In this document: positions 1-8,594 of the stretch, piece by piece
Layout of the letters: the number at the start of each line of letters is the position of its first letter
How positions within the stretch are numbered: the first letter of the stretch is position 1
Assembly (NCBI RefSeq): GCF_023094165.1
Contig: NZ_JALMDK010000006.1
Location: 1-64,000 of the forward strand
DNA from: Crossiella sp. S99.2
GTDB lineage: Bacteria > Actinomycetota > Actinomycetes > Mycobacteriales > Pseudonocardiaceae
Reading direction: 5' to 3'
DNA: 64,000 bases
Translations under genes and position numbers: made by a program
Notes under the pieces: generated by a model
What the model was told of the DNA's origin: nothing
Database searches by the model: none
Seen by the model: only the letters and a program-made list of their open reading frames with translations

Positions 1-308
1 TTTCAAATATATAAGCTCTACTGGCTTACATCGGCACACTGTTGAGTTCTCAAAGAACACACGCACACCGCACAACCACCAGCCGCAGAGGCCGACAGTT
101 GTTCCGGGGCTTGATTGTCCTGGAAGCTTTTCGGTCACCCACTCTACCACCCTGCGGGTGGGAGCTTGGTTCGTGATCCTACCAGCGGACCGCCACCCGA
201 TTTCCCGGGGCCGTTCCGCGCTGGCAGAGAGAAAGTTACGCAGGGCTGGCGCAGAAGTCAAATCGCCTGGCCAGGGGCTTGACGGACGATCAAACCCCCG
301 GTCCGCGA
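1..308 (-). promoter_or_regulatory. rRNA operon promoter and 16S leader region (transcribed leftward)
   Basis: Read on the minus strand, bases 60 to 37 contain TTGAGAACTCAAC. This is the near-invariant actinobacterial leader element found upstream of 16S rRNA, so the 16S gene should begin just beyond position 1. A good sigma-70-type promoter lies upstream on the same strand: -35 TTGACT (complement of 256-261), a 17-base spacer, and -10 TAACTT (complement of 233-238). Further -10-like hexamers, TAGGAT (176-181) and TAGAGT (141-146), suggest tandem promoters but lack good -35 boxes. No open reading frame here is convincing. Confidence 0.8.
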
Positions 309-3300
309 TCAGCTCCGGCGGTCCTTGGGACGCAACCAGAGGTGCAGCGCGCTGCCTAGACCCGATCGGGCGTCGGCCAACTGGACGATCTCGGCTGGTT
401 CTCGTGACTCATCGGAGCCAACGGGGACCAACTCGTACCCCCAGACGCGGAATTCCTGCAGTACCGCGATCGGATCGGCACCCTGTTCGGTGATGGCCCG
501 GGGCGCGAACGAACACACCACGTGTGGCCGGTCCCGGCGCAACAGGCGGACCAGACCGCCCAGCGCGCGGTGGCTGAAGCCGGCCGCGTCCACCATGACC
601 ACGGACAACCTGAGCTGGCTGATCTCGGGCAACGCCTCGATCGCCTTGTCCAGCCGGACCGCCTGCACGCGTTCGACCTCGGCGTCCGCCTCGGCCTCGT
701 AGACGGAGATCCCGCCGGAGAGCGCCGGCCGCACGCCGAGCGTGGTCACGGTGTCCCAGGCGGCCACGTCCAGCACGGCCAGCCGGTCCGCGATCGGGCC
801 TGGCAGGTTCAGCTCGGCGTTGCGGTGCAGCAGCTCCCGCGCGGTGGCACTGGGTTCGACCGCGACCACCGCGCCACTGGCGCCGAGCCTGCTCAGCACC
901 CGGATCGAGTGGTAGCCGATGTAGGCGCCGACGTCGACGAACACCCCGTCCGGCTCCAGCAGCGAGTCGATCAGGGCGCACACCTCGGGCTGCCACACCC
1001 CGTTGCTGGAGAGCAGCGGCAGCATCAGCGCGTCCTCGCTGGGCAGGCGCATCAGCCCGGCCTCGGTGAGCACCACCGAGGACTGCGGCGCGTGCTCGGG
1101 TTCGACCGTGGTGCGCTGGTGTTCACGCAGCACCACCCGGCGCAGCGAGTCCGCGGTGCTCCTGGCCTCCTCCGCGGCGCGGATGCCGGCGCCGAGCCTG
1201 CTGTCCCGTTCGCGCAGCGAGCCGGCCATCCGGGACTCGAGGTCGTCGATCCGGTCCAGGGTGCGGTCCAGCGCGATGGTCAGCCGGTCGATCCGGTCGG
1301 CCAGCTCGGCCACCTGCTTGTCCCTGGTGCTGGACTGGCTGGTGACCGCCTCCTCGATGGTGCGCATGCGGCGGCCCTGCGCGGCCAGGTCGGCCCTGGC
1401 CCGGACCACGCCGTCGTCCACGCCGACGAGCTGGTCGTCCAGCTGGGCCTGCCGGTCGGTCAGCTCGGCGACCTCGGCGGTCAGGTCCTGGCCGCCCAGG
1501 TCGCCGGACTCGATCTCGTGCTGGCGGCGGGCCAGTTCGCTCGCGGTGCGCTCGACCCCGTCGACGACCGCGTTGAGCACCTCGCGCAGGTGGTTGTCGT
1601 AGTGGCTGAGCACCCGCAACACGGCTTTGCGCAGCTGCGGGGCCATCGGCATCCGGCTTTCCACGCCGGGATCGGCGCGGCGCAGCAGCGCGTGCTTGGC
1701 GGACTGGAGTGGGCGCAGCGGATCCTCGCCGTGGCCGTGCCTGGCCGCGGCGCGGCGGGTGCGCCAGGCGCGGAATGCCTGCTCCACGCGTTCCCGGACC
1801 TGTTCGCCGGCGATGGCCACGCCGCGGGTGCGCAGCAGGTACTCCCGGCTGGCCGCGCCGAGTTTGGCCGCGGTCTCCGGGTTGTCGGCGATCGCGCGCA
1901 GCAGCCGGACCGCGGACTGGGCGTCGGGTTCGCGGCCGCCGGGGTGGCAGGGCACCAGCATCGCGGCGTCGGAACCGAGCAGTTCGGCGATGGCGCCCGC
2001 TTCGGTGGCCAGGACCGGCAGGCCGCGGGCTGCGGCGGAGGCCAGCACCAGCGCGGTGCGGTCGCCGGGCACGCCCTCGGCGCGGTGCAGCGAGACCACG
2101 CAGTCGGCGGCGTCGAGCAGGGTGTCGCCGTGGCTTTCCTCGACCAGGATGATCCGCGGGTCGGCCGCGGTGGCCAGGCGGAGTCGCTCGGCGGCTTCCG
2201 GATGTTGCTGGGCACCGTTGACCAGCAGCAACAGGTGCACGTCGTGCCGGTCGGGGAAGGCGGCGAGGAAGGCCGCGACCAGGCCGAGCGCGTTGCCCTG
2301 GCGTTCGGCGGAGTGGTCGACGGTGGCGGCGAAGACCACGCCGTCGGCCAGTCCGACCCGGTCCCTGGCGATGGTGCGGGTGTCCGCGTCCACCGCGCCG
2401 CGGTCCACCACCGGCAGCGGCATGGTGCGCACCGGCGGCCAGCCGGTGCGTTGCAGCGCGTTGCGGCTGGAGTCGGAGGCGACCCACAGCTCACTGGCCG
2501 GGCCGGGCCGGGCACCGGGCTCGGGCAGCACGTTGATCACGTACCGGTCGGCGGGCGGGGTGGGCGCGCCGGCGCAGCGCAGCACCACCGGGTAGCTCGG
2601 TTCGTCGGCCGAGGGCAGGCCGGAGGCGCGCACCGCGGCGCGCAACAGCTCGGCCTCGGGTCCGGAACCGACCACGCTCACGCCGAGCTGGTCGATCAGG
2701 ATCGGACCGCGCCCGGCGTCGGCGCGGGGCACCGCGCCGGGGTGCAGGCGGCCGGTGGCCACGCCGGCGCCGGCGCACCACTCGCGGAAGGCTGCGGCGT
2801 CGCCGTCGAAGGGGTCCGGGTAGCGCTCGCGGAGCGCGGTGTCCTCCCGCCACAGGGCCGCTGCCCAGCGGGAACCGCCGGCTGCGGCCTGGATCGGGTC
2901 GCCGGGCGCGCAGGCCCAGCGCAGGAATTCGGCGGCGGTGACGCCGAAGGCCGGCGGCGGCGCGGCGTCCGCGCCCTGGGCGGTCTGCCAGTCCCGGCGC
3001 AGCTGGGCGGGCAGCGGGATGCCGTCGCCGACCGCGCCGAAGCGGTAGGCCACCGGGTGCGCGGTGTGTCCGGCCCGGACCAGGTCGTTGCGGTAGCCGG
3101 CGCACAGTTCGGCCAGCGGCGGGTGTTCGGAGAGCAGGATCCGCGGGCGGTCGGCGAGTTCGGCGGAGAGCAGCCACGGGCGCTGCGGGTCGAACCCGGC
3201 GAAGTGCACGGTGCGCAGCGGGGTCTGGTCGACCAGCAGGGTGCCCGCCTCGTCGCGGCGGACCGCGCGCTGGCCGGCGTTCCAGGCGGACACGCCGATG

Positions 3301-4058
3301 CCGGGGTCGCGCAGCACGTGGTGGTCGACCAGGGCGGGCGCGCCGTCGAGGAAGGCGCCGGCGGCGTCGGGGGCCTCGCGGACCTGTTCGGCCCAGGTGT
3401 CCAGGAACTCCTCCGCGCCGGGGGTGACCGCGAGGAAACCGGGGTCGAAGGTGCCCGCGGCGAGCAGTTCGGCCGGGCCGGGGCGGCGGCCGTCCCTGGG
3501 CAGCGGCCGCAGCACGCGCGGGACCAGCACGACCGGCACCCGGGCGGCGGCGGTCAGCACCGCTTCGGCGACCGAGTCGAGCACAACCACGCTCGGGTCC
3601 AGGTAGAGCACCGGGCCGCCCTCGCCGATGAGGTGGGCGAGCAGCCGGGGCTGCAGCACCGCGCACAGCTCGCGCGCGGTGCACGCGGTGGCCAGGCGGT
3701 GCAGTTCCTCGGTGGACACGCCGATGTCGGCCGGGGTCAGCACCCCTGGCCCGGCGGCGTCCGGATCGGCGTCCACCACCAGTGCGATGAACTGGCCGTC
3801 CTGGTGGTTGCCGAGGAAGGAGGTGGTGAGCACGCGCACCGCGGGCAGCTGGGCCCTGGTGGCCACCGTGCAGGCCCGCAGCACCACCGAGGGGGCGGCC
3901 GCGGGCTCGGGCGTGACCGCCGGTTGCGGCGGGTCGGGCAGCTCGACACGCGGCACGGCCAACGGCTGGGCGGTGACGAAGGTTTCGGTCACATCGGCCA
4001 ACCTAGCCGCCGCCGGGTCGTTCCCCGAGTCCGCGGAAACATCCTGTTGATCACTCAA
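309..4058 (-). CDS. Multidomain glycosyltransferase / FkbM-type methyltransferase fusion
   Basis: 1249 residues, far longer than a single glycosyltransferase or FkbM enzyme. Residues about 55-330 resemble a nucleotide-sugar transferase fold, including a VLYLDPSVVVLDSV stretch. Residues about 480-800 look like a group-1 (GT-B) glycosyltransferase ending in a donor-site-like segment (GLPVLATEAGAIAELLG). Residues about 830-1000 are charged and heptad-rich, a probable coiled coil. Residues about 1010-1249 are an FkbM methyltransferase with a SAM-binding DVGAYIGYHS motif near 1037 and VVAVEPS after it. The likely role is assembly and O-methylation of a cell-surface or secreted glycan. It starts at TTG, and its TTGA overlaps the amidase stop by 4 bases, implying translational coupling. 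A shorter start at GTG in LADVTETF is possible. Domain calls at the C-terminus are firm, those at the N-terminus weaker. Confidence 0.82.
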   Translation of the reverse strand: MSDQQDVSADSGNDPAAARLADVTETFVTAQPLAVPRVELPDPPQPAVTPEPAAAPSVVLRACTVATRAQLPAVRVLTTSFLGNHQDGQFIALVVDADPDAAGPGVLTPADIGVSTEELHRLATACTARELCAVLQPRLLAHLIGEGGPVLYLDPSVVVLDSVAEAVLTAAARVPVVLVPRVLRPLPRDGRRPGPAELLAAGTFDPGFLAVTPGAEEFLDTWAEQVREAPDAAGAFLDGAPALVDHHVLRDPGIGVSAWNAGQRAVRRDEAGTLLVDQTPLRTVHFAGFDPQRPWLLSAELADRPRILLSEHPPLAELCAGYRNDLVRAGHTAHPVAYRFGAVGDGIPLPAQLRRDWQTAQGADAAPPPAFGVTAAEFLRWACAPGDPIQAAAGGSRWAAALWREDTALRERYPDPFDGDAAAFREWCAGAGVATGRLHPGAVPRADAGRGPILIDQLGVSVVGSGPEAELLRAAVRASGLPSADEPSYPVVLRCAGAPTPPADRYVINVLPEPGARPGPASELWVASDSSRNALQRTGWPPVRTMPLPVVDRGAVDADTRTIARDRVGLADGVVFAATVDHSAERQGNALGLVAAFLAAFPDRHDVHLLLLVNGAQQHPEAAERLRLATAADPRIILVEESHGDTLLDAADCVVSLHRAEGVPGDRTALVLASAAARGLPVLATEAGAIAELLGSDAAMLVPCHPGGREPDAQSAVRLLRAIADNPETAAKLGAASREYLLRTRGVAIAGEQVRERVEQAFRAWRTRRAAARHGHGEDPLRPLQSAKHALLRRADPGVESRMPMAPQLRKAVLRVLSHYDNHLREVLNAVVDGVERTASELARRQHEIESGDLGGQDLTAEVAELTDRQAQLDDQLVGVDDGVVRARADLAAQGRRMRTIEEAVTSQSSTRDKQVAELADRIDRLTIALDRTLDRIDDLESRMAGSLRERDSRLGAGIRAAEEARSTADSLRRVVLREHQRTTVEPEHAPQSSVVLTEAGLMRLPSEDALMLPLLSSNGVWQPEVCALIDSLLEPDGVFVDVGAYIGYHSIRVLSRLGASGAVVAVEPSATARELLHRNAELNLPGPIADRLAVLDVAAWDTVTTLGVRPALSGGISVYEAEADAEVERVQAVRLDKAIEALPEISQLRLSVVMVDAAGFSHRALGGLVRLLRRDRPHVVCSFAPRAITEQGADPIAVLQEFRVWGYELVPVGSDESREPAEIVQLADARSGLGSALHLWLRPKDRRS

Positions 4059-5557
4059 CGGGCGGCCCCAAGATCGTTGACGGCGAGCCGCGGCAGGAGT
4101 AGCGGGGCTCGGCGGACCGGGTTGACCTGCTCGAAAGCCGCGGCGATGGCGAGCACTCCGGCGTCCTGCCAGCGGCCGGCGAAGACGGACAGGCCGACCG
4201 GGAGGGGGCCGGCGAATCCTGCCGGAACTGACACGTTCGGGTAACCCGCGACGGCGGCCGGGGTGGAGGAGCTGAGCCGGTAGTCATCGCCTGCCGGGTA
4301 GTCGGTGCGCCAGGCCGGGGCATTGCTGGGTGCGATGAGCGCGTCGAGTTGTTGGGCGGCAAGGGTTTCGTCGATGGCGGCGCGGGCCAGCCTGCTGATC
4401 CGGGCACGCTGGGCCAGGTAGCCGGGGTCGGTGCGGCCCGGTGCGGTCAGGGCTTTCTCGAAGAGTTCCTGGCCGAACCGGTGTAACTCGATCGGGTCCG
4501 CGCGGTTGAACTCGACCAGGTCGGCGAGGGTGCGCGGGCCGCCGGGGAACGGCGGGCAGGCGGCCAGGTAGCGCTCCAGGTCGTGCCGGAATTCGGTGAG
4601 CAGGCAGGGGAACTCGCCGTCGGTGATCTCCCGCTGGTACGGCAGATCGACCTCGAGCACGGTGGCACCCGCGCCGCGCAGGACCGCCACGGCGGCCGAG
4701 ATCACCTGGTCGGCGGCCGGGTCGACACCGGCCTGCCGCCACAGGCCGAGGCGGCGGCCGTCCAGTGCGACGGGTGCGGTGGACTCGGGCGGGATGGCGT
4801 GGGTGGCCGGGTCGGCGGGGTCTCGGCCGCGCAGCACGGCCAGGGTGAGGGCGACGTCGATCACATGCCGGGCCAGCGGGCCCGCGGTGTCCTGGTCGGC
4901 CGAGATCGGGATCACACCGGTGCGGCTGATCAGGCCGAGGGTGGGTTTGAGTCCGACCACGCCGGTGGCGCCCGCGGGGCAGACGATCGAGCCGTCGGTC
5001 TCGGTGCCGATGGCGACCTGGGCCAGCGAGGCGGCCACCGCGACCGCGGAGCCGGAGGAGGAACCGGCCGGGTTGTGGTCCAGCACATGGGGATTCGCGG
5101 TCTGCCCGCCCAGCCCGGACCAGCCGGAAGTGGAGCCGGTGGAGCGGAAGTTGGCCCACTCGGACAGGTTGGTCTTGCCCAGGATGATCGCGCCGGCGGC
5201 CTTGAGCGCGCGGACCAGCACGGCGTCGGCGGGCTGGTGGCAGCGCAGCGCGCGGGAGCCCGCGGTGGTGGTGCCTGCACCGATGTTGTCCTTGAGCAGC
5301 ACCGGGATGCCGTCCAGCGGACCGAGCCGGTGACCGGTGCGGTGGCGTTCGTCGCTGGCGTGCGCCGCGGTCAGCGCGGCGGGTTCGGTGCGGATGACCG
5401 CGCGCAGCAGCGGGTCCAGGGTGTGGATCCGGTGCAGATAGGCGGTGGTCAGCTCGGTCGGGGTGAACTCCCCGGTGGCCATCCGGGACTGGAGTCCGGG
5501 GATGGTGGCCGCGTCCAGCTCACCCGCGAGGGTGGTGACCATCCGGAGGCGGCGCAT
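4055..5557 (-). CDS. Amidase signature family protein
   Basis: 500 residues, the usual length for the family. It hydrolyses C-N amide bonds with a Ser-cisSer-Lys triad. The Lys lies in PVLLKDNIGAG, the cis-Ser in NPAGSSSGSA, and the nucleophile in GTETDGSIVCPA. The signature runs on through GVVGLKPTLGLISRTGVIPI. Start: ATG at 5557 with GGAGG seven bases upstream. No signal peptide, so cytosolic. The closest general match is glutamyl-tRNA amidotransferase A-like amidases, but gatB/gatC are absent nearby, so a free-standing amidase of unknown substrate is more likely. It sits upstream of, and overlaps, the glycosyltransferase/FkbM gene. Confidence 0.9.
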   Translation of the reverse strand: MRRLRMVTTLAGELDAATIPGLQSRMATGEFTPTELTTAYLHRIHTLDPLLRAVIRTEPAALTAAHASDERHRTGHRLGPLDGIPVLLKDNIGAGTTTAGSRALRCHQPADAVLVRALKAAGAIILGKTNLSEWANFRSTGSTSGWSGLGGQTANPHVLDHNPAGSSSGSAVAVAASLAQVAIGTETDGSIVCPAGATGVVGLKPTLGLISRTGVIPISADQDTAGPLARHVIDVALTLAVLRGRDPADPATHAIPPESTAPVALDGRRLGLWRQAGVDPAADQVISAAVAVLRGAGATVLEVDLPYQREITDGEFPCLLTEFRHDLERYLAACPPFPGGPRTLADLVEFNRADPIELHRFGQELFEKALTAPGRTDPGYLAQRARISRLARAAIDETLAAQQLDALIAPSNAPAWRTDYPAGDDYRLSSSTPAAVAGYPNVSVPAGFAGPLPVGLSVFAGRWQDAGVLAIAAAFEQVNPVRRAPLLLPRLAVNDLGAAR

Positions 5558-5598
5558 GCCTCCACCTCATCCTCCGGATGGTCCAGCGGTCAAGGGGT

Positions 5599-6942
5599 CT
5601 ACAGCATGGGCAGATAAGTGCGCAGCTCATACGGGGTGACCTGGCGGCGGTAGGCGTCCCACTCGGCGCGCTTGTTGCGCAGGAAGTAGTCGAAGACGCC
5701 CTCGCCCAGGGTTTCCGCGAGCAGTTCGGAGTTCTCCATCGCGGTCAGCGCCTCGGTGAGGTTCTGCGGCAGGCTGTCATAGCCGGCGGCGCGGCGCTCG
5801 GACTCGGTGAGCGACCACACGTCGTCCTCGGTGGGCGGGGCCAGTTCGTAGCCCTCGCGCACGCCCTTGAGCCCGGCGGCCAAGACCACCGCGTAGGCCA
5901 GGTACGGGTTGCAGGCCGAGTCGATGCTGCGGATCTCCACCCGGCGCGAGGATGCCTTGCCAGGGGAGTACATCGGCACCCGGACCAGCGCGGACCGGTT
6001 GGCGTGGCCCCAGCAGACCGCGGTCGGGGCCTCGCCGCCGACGATGAGCCGCTTGTAGGAGTTGACCCACTGGTTGGTGACCGCGCTGATCTCGCGGGCG
6101 TGCTTGAGCAGGCCGGCCACGAACGCCTTGCCGGTGCCGGACAGCTCGTAGGGGTCCTCGCTGTCGTAGAAGGCGTTGCGGTCGCCCTCGAACAGGCTTA
6201 CGTGGGTGTGCATGCCCGAACCGGGCTGGTCGGAGAAGGGTTTGGGCATGAAGGAGGCGCGCACGCCGTCCTTGATCGCCACCTCCTTCACCACGTACCG
6301 GAAGGTCATCACGTTGTCGGCCATGGTCAGCGCGTCGGCGTAGCGCAGGTCGATCTCCTGCTGGCCGGGCGCGCCCTCGTGGTGGCTGAACTCCACCGAG
6401 ATGCCCATGGCCTCCAGGGCCTCGATGGCGTGCCGGCGGAAGTGCGGGGCGGTGTCATGGCTGGCCTGGTCGAAGTAGCCGCCGTTGTCCGCGGGCTCGG
6501 GTTCGGTGCCGTCGTTGGTGAGCTTGCTGAGCAGGAAGAACTCGATCTCGGGGTGCACGTAGCAGGTGAACCCGGCCTCGCTGGCCTTGGACAGGGTGCG
6601 GCGCAGCACGTGCCGGGGGTCCGACCAGCAGGGCGAGCCGTCGGGCATGGTGATGTCGCAGAACATGCGCGCGGAGTAGAGCTGGCCGTCCGCGGTCTCC
6701 CAGGGCAGCACCTGGAAGGTGGCCGGGTCGGGTTTGGCGACCATGTCGGACTCATAGACCCTGGCGAAGCCCTCGATCGCCGAGCCGTCGAAGCCGATGC
6801 CTTCGGCGAAGGCGCCCTCCAACTCGGCCGGGGCGACGGCTACCGACTTGAGGAAGCCGAGCACGTCGGTGAACCACAGCCGGACGAACCGGATGTCGCG
6901 TTCCTCCAGCGTGCGCAGCACGAATTCCTGCTGGCGATCCAT
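5599..6942 (-). CDS. glnA2: Type I glutamine synthetase, GlnA2-like
   Basis: 447 residues. It catalyses ATP-dependent ligation of ammonia to glutamate or a glutamylated amine. The N-terminus (RQQEFVLRTLEERDIRFVRL) is almost the sequence I recall for mycobacterial GlnA2. The beta-Grasp domain covers about 15-100 and the catalytic domain about 110-447. FDGSAIEGFARVYESDM, the metal-binding HPEIEFFLL, and the ATP/phosphate loops MPKPFSDQPGSGMHTHVSL and NRSALVRVP are all visible. The length and absence of the adenylylation-loop tail place it with the short GSI-alpha-like enzymes rather than the adenylylated GlnA1. Some paralogues of this group act as polyamine glutamylation enzymes, so glutamine synthesis itself is not proven. 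It lies beside the two Hip1-like lipoproteins, as in M. tuberculosis (Rv2222c-Rv2224c). Confidence 0.93.
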   Translation of the reverse strand: MDRQQEFVLRTLEERDIRFVRLWFTDVLGFLKSVAVAPAELEGAFAEGIGFDGSAIEGFARVYESDMVAKPDPATFQVLPWETADGQLYSARMFCDITMPDGSPCWSDPRHVLRRTLSKASEAGFTCYVHPEIEFFLLSKLTNDGTEPEPADNGGYFDQASHDTAPHFRRHAIEALEAMGISVEFSHHEGAPGQQEIDLRYADALTMADNVMTFRYVVKEVAIKDGVRASFMPKPFSDQPGSGMHTHVSLFEGDRNAFYDSEDPYELSGTGKAFVAGLLKHAREISAVTNQWVNSYKRLIVGGEAPTAVCWGHANRSALVRVPMYSPGKASSRRVEIRSIDSACNPYLAYAVVLAAGLKGVREGYELAPPTEDDVWSLTESERRAAGYDSLPQNLTEALTAMENSELLAETLGEGVFDYFLRNKRAEWDAYRRQVTPYELRTYLPML

Positions 6943-6997
6943 GGCGTAACCCTAAATGCTCGGCTGTGGGACTTGGGTCGATGTTGTGGCGTGCCGC

Positions 6998-8542
6998 TCA
7001 ACCCGGACAGCGGGTGTTGTCCGCTGGCGGCGTTGAGTCGAGCAGGTACCTGGTGACCGGGTCGTCCACGCACTTGTTCCCGCGCAGCAGGAACGCGCCG
7101 TGCTGGGTGGCTTCCACGGTGACCAGGTGCGCGTTGAGTGCCTTGGCCAGCTCGATGCCGGCCTGGTGCGGGGTGGCCGGGTCGCCGGTGGTGGAGATGA
7201 CCACGGTGCGCGGCAGGCCGTCGGCCTTGGGCTGGTGCGGCTTGCCGGTGGGCGGGACCGGCCAGTGCGCGCACACGTCCAGCGCGGCCACCGGCGGTTC
7301 CGGGTCGGGTTTGCCGCCGCGGATCTCACGCAGTTTCTCGGCGATCTTGCGGGTGTTCGCCTCGACCTGGGCGCGGTCGGTGATCGGCGGGGTGTCCACG
7401 CAGTTCACCGCGGTGAGCAGGTCGGTGTCCCCGGCGTAGCTGCCGTCCTCGGCGCGGCCCAGGTAGCCATCGGCGAAGGCCAGCACGAGTTCGCCCTGAC
7501 CCGCTTGCAGGGCGAGCAGGGCCAGGTTGAGGGTGGGCCACTGCTCCTGGGTGTAGAGCGCGGCGGTCAGCGCGATGCCGACGTCGTTGGCCGAGAGCTT
7601 GCGGGCGCCGACCTTGAGCGGAGTCTTCTTCAGCGGGTCGGTGAGCTTGTCCAGGTTGTCCTCGGCCAGCTCCGGTTTGCGGCCCAGCGCGCAGGCGGCC
7701 TGCTTGGCGCAGTCCTTGGCGAAGGCGGCGAAGGCCTTGGCGAAGCCCTCCTCCTGGGCGAGCTGGGCTGCGGAGAGATCCTGGTTCGGGTCGACCGCGC
7801 CGTCCAGGACCATCGCGCGGACCTTGTCCGGGTGGTTCTCGGCGTAGGCCGTGCCGATCCGGGTGCCGTAGGAGTAGCCGACGTAGCTGAGTTTGGCGTC
7901 ACCGAGGGCGGCGCGCAGCAGGTCCAGGTCCTTGGCGACCTCGCGGGTGCCGAGCACGGCGAGCACGTCCTTGCCGGTGCGTTCGGCGCACTTGTCCGCG
8001 ACCTGCTTGGCCTCGGCCTCGGTCCGGGCGACCGCGTCCGGCGCGGCCGGGTCGATGTGGATCAGGCGCTGGGCGTCGCGTTCGGCCGGGTCCAGGCAGC
8101 GGACCTTGGGTTCGGAGGCGCCGACCCCGCGCGGGTCGAAGCCGATCAGGTCGAAGCGCTTGCGCAGCTCGACCATCTTGGGGCCCTCGACGGCGAGGTG
8201 ACTCATGCCGGACTGGCCGGGTCCGCCCGGGTTGAACACCAGCGAGCCGATCCGGCCTGCCTGCTCGGTGGCGGCCACCCGGAGCACGCCCAGGGAGATC
8301 GTCTTCTCCCCCGGTTTGGCGTGGTCCAGCGGCACGGTGAGCTTGGCGCACTCCAGGCCCTGACCGGCGAAAGCCTCCTGCTGCTGGCTGGAGGCGGCCA
8401 GCGGCGGGCACGGGCCCCAGCTCAGTTTCTGGGCGTACAGCTTGTCCAGCGCCGGATCCGTCCTGGGTGGTTCCGGGGCGCTCGGCGTGCACGCGGCCAG
8501 CAGCAGGAGCGCGGCGAGCAGGCCGGTGGCTTTCAGGGTCAC
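6998..8542 (-). CDS. Secreted alpha/beta-hydrolase lipoprotein, TAP-like (Hip1/CaeA family)
   Basis: 514 residues beginning at GTG. A lipoprotein signal peptide (hydrophobic segment 8-17, lipobox LAAC, Cys18) places it on the outer face of the membrane. The alpha/beta-hydrolase core has an oxyanion segment NPGGPGQSG and the nucleophile elbow GYSYGTRIG (Ser near 225). The C-terminal TAP-like domain carries the Asp (TGDPATPHQAG) and His (TQHGAFL). Family members are serine proteases/esterases that release tripeptides or process cell-wall proteins. It is paralogous to the next gene along most of its length, a tandem duplication matching Rv2223c/Rv2224c in position. Substrate unknown. Confidence 0.9.
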   Translation of the reverse strand: MTLKATGLLAALLLLAACTPSAPEPPRTDPALDKLYAQKLSWGPCPPLAASSQQQEAFAGQGLECAKLTVPLDHAKPGEKTISLGVLRVAATEQAGRIGSLVFNPGGPGQSGMSHLAVEGPKMVELRKRFDLIGFDPRGVGASEPKVRCLDPAERDAQRLIHIDPAAPDAVARTEAEAKQVADKCAERTGKDVLAVLGTREVAKDLDLLRAALGDAKLSYVGYSYGTRIGTAYAENHPDKVRAMVLDGAVDPNQDLSAAQLAQEEGFAKAFAAFAKDCAKQAACALGRKPELAEDNLDKLTDPLKKTPLKVGARKLSANDVGIALTAALYTQEQWPTLNLALLALQAGQGELVLAFADGYLGRAEDGSYAGDTDLLTAVNCVDTPPITDRAQVEANTRKIAEKLREIRGGKPDPEPPVAALDVCAHWPVPPTGKPHQPKADGLPRTVVISTTGDPATPHQAGIELAKALNAHLVTVEATQHGAFLLRGNKCVDDPVTRYLLDSTPPADNTRCPG

Positions 8543-8594
8543 GGCGTCACTCTGCCCGGTGCCCTCGGCGACCGCCCGCCGGGGCTGCCCAAGT

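Noticed and set aside
522..4244. 1240-codon open frame on the plus strand
   Set aside because: It is the antisense of the glycosyltransferase/FkbM gene; its translation is a low-complexity G/R/Q/H-rich shadow without start signals or domains.
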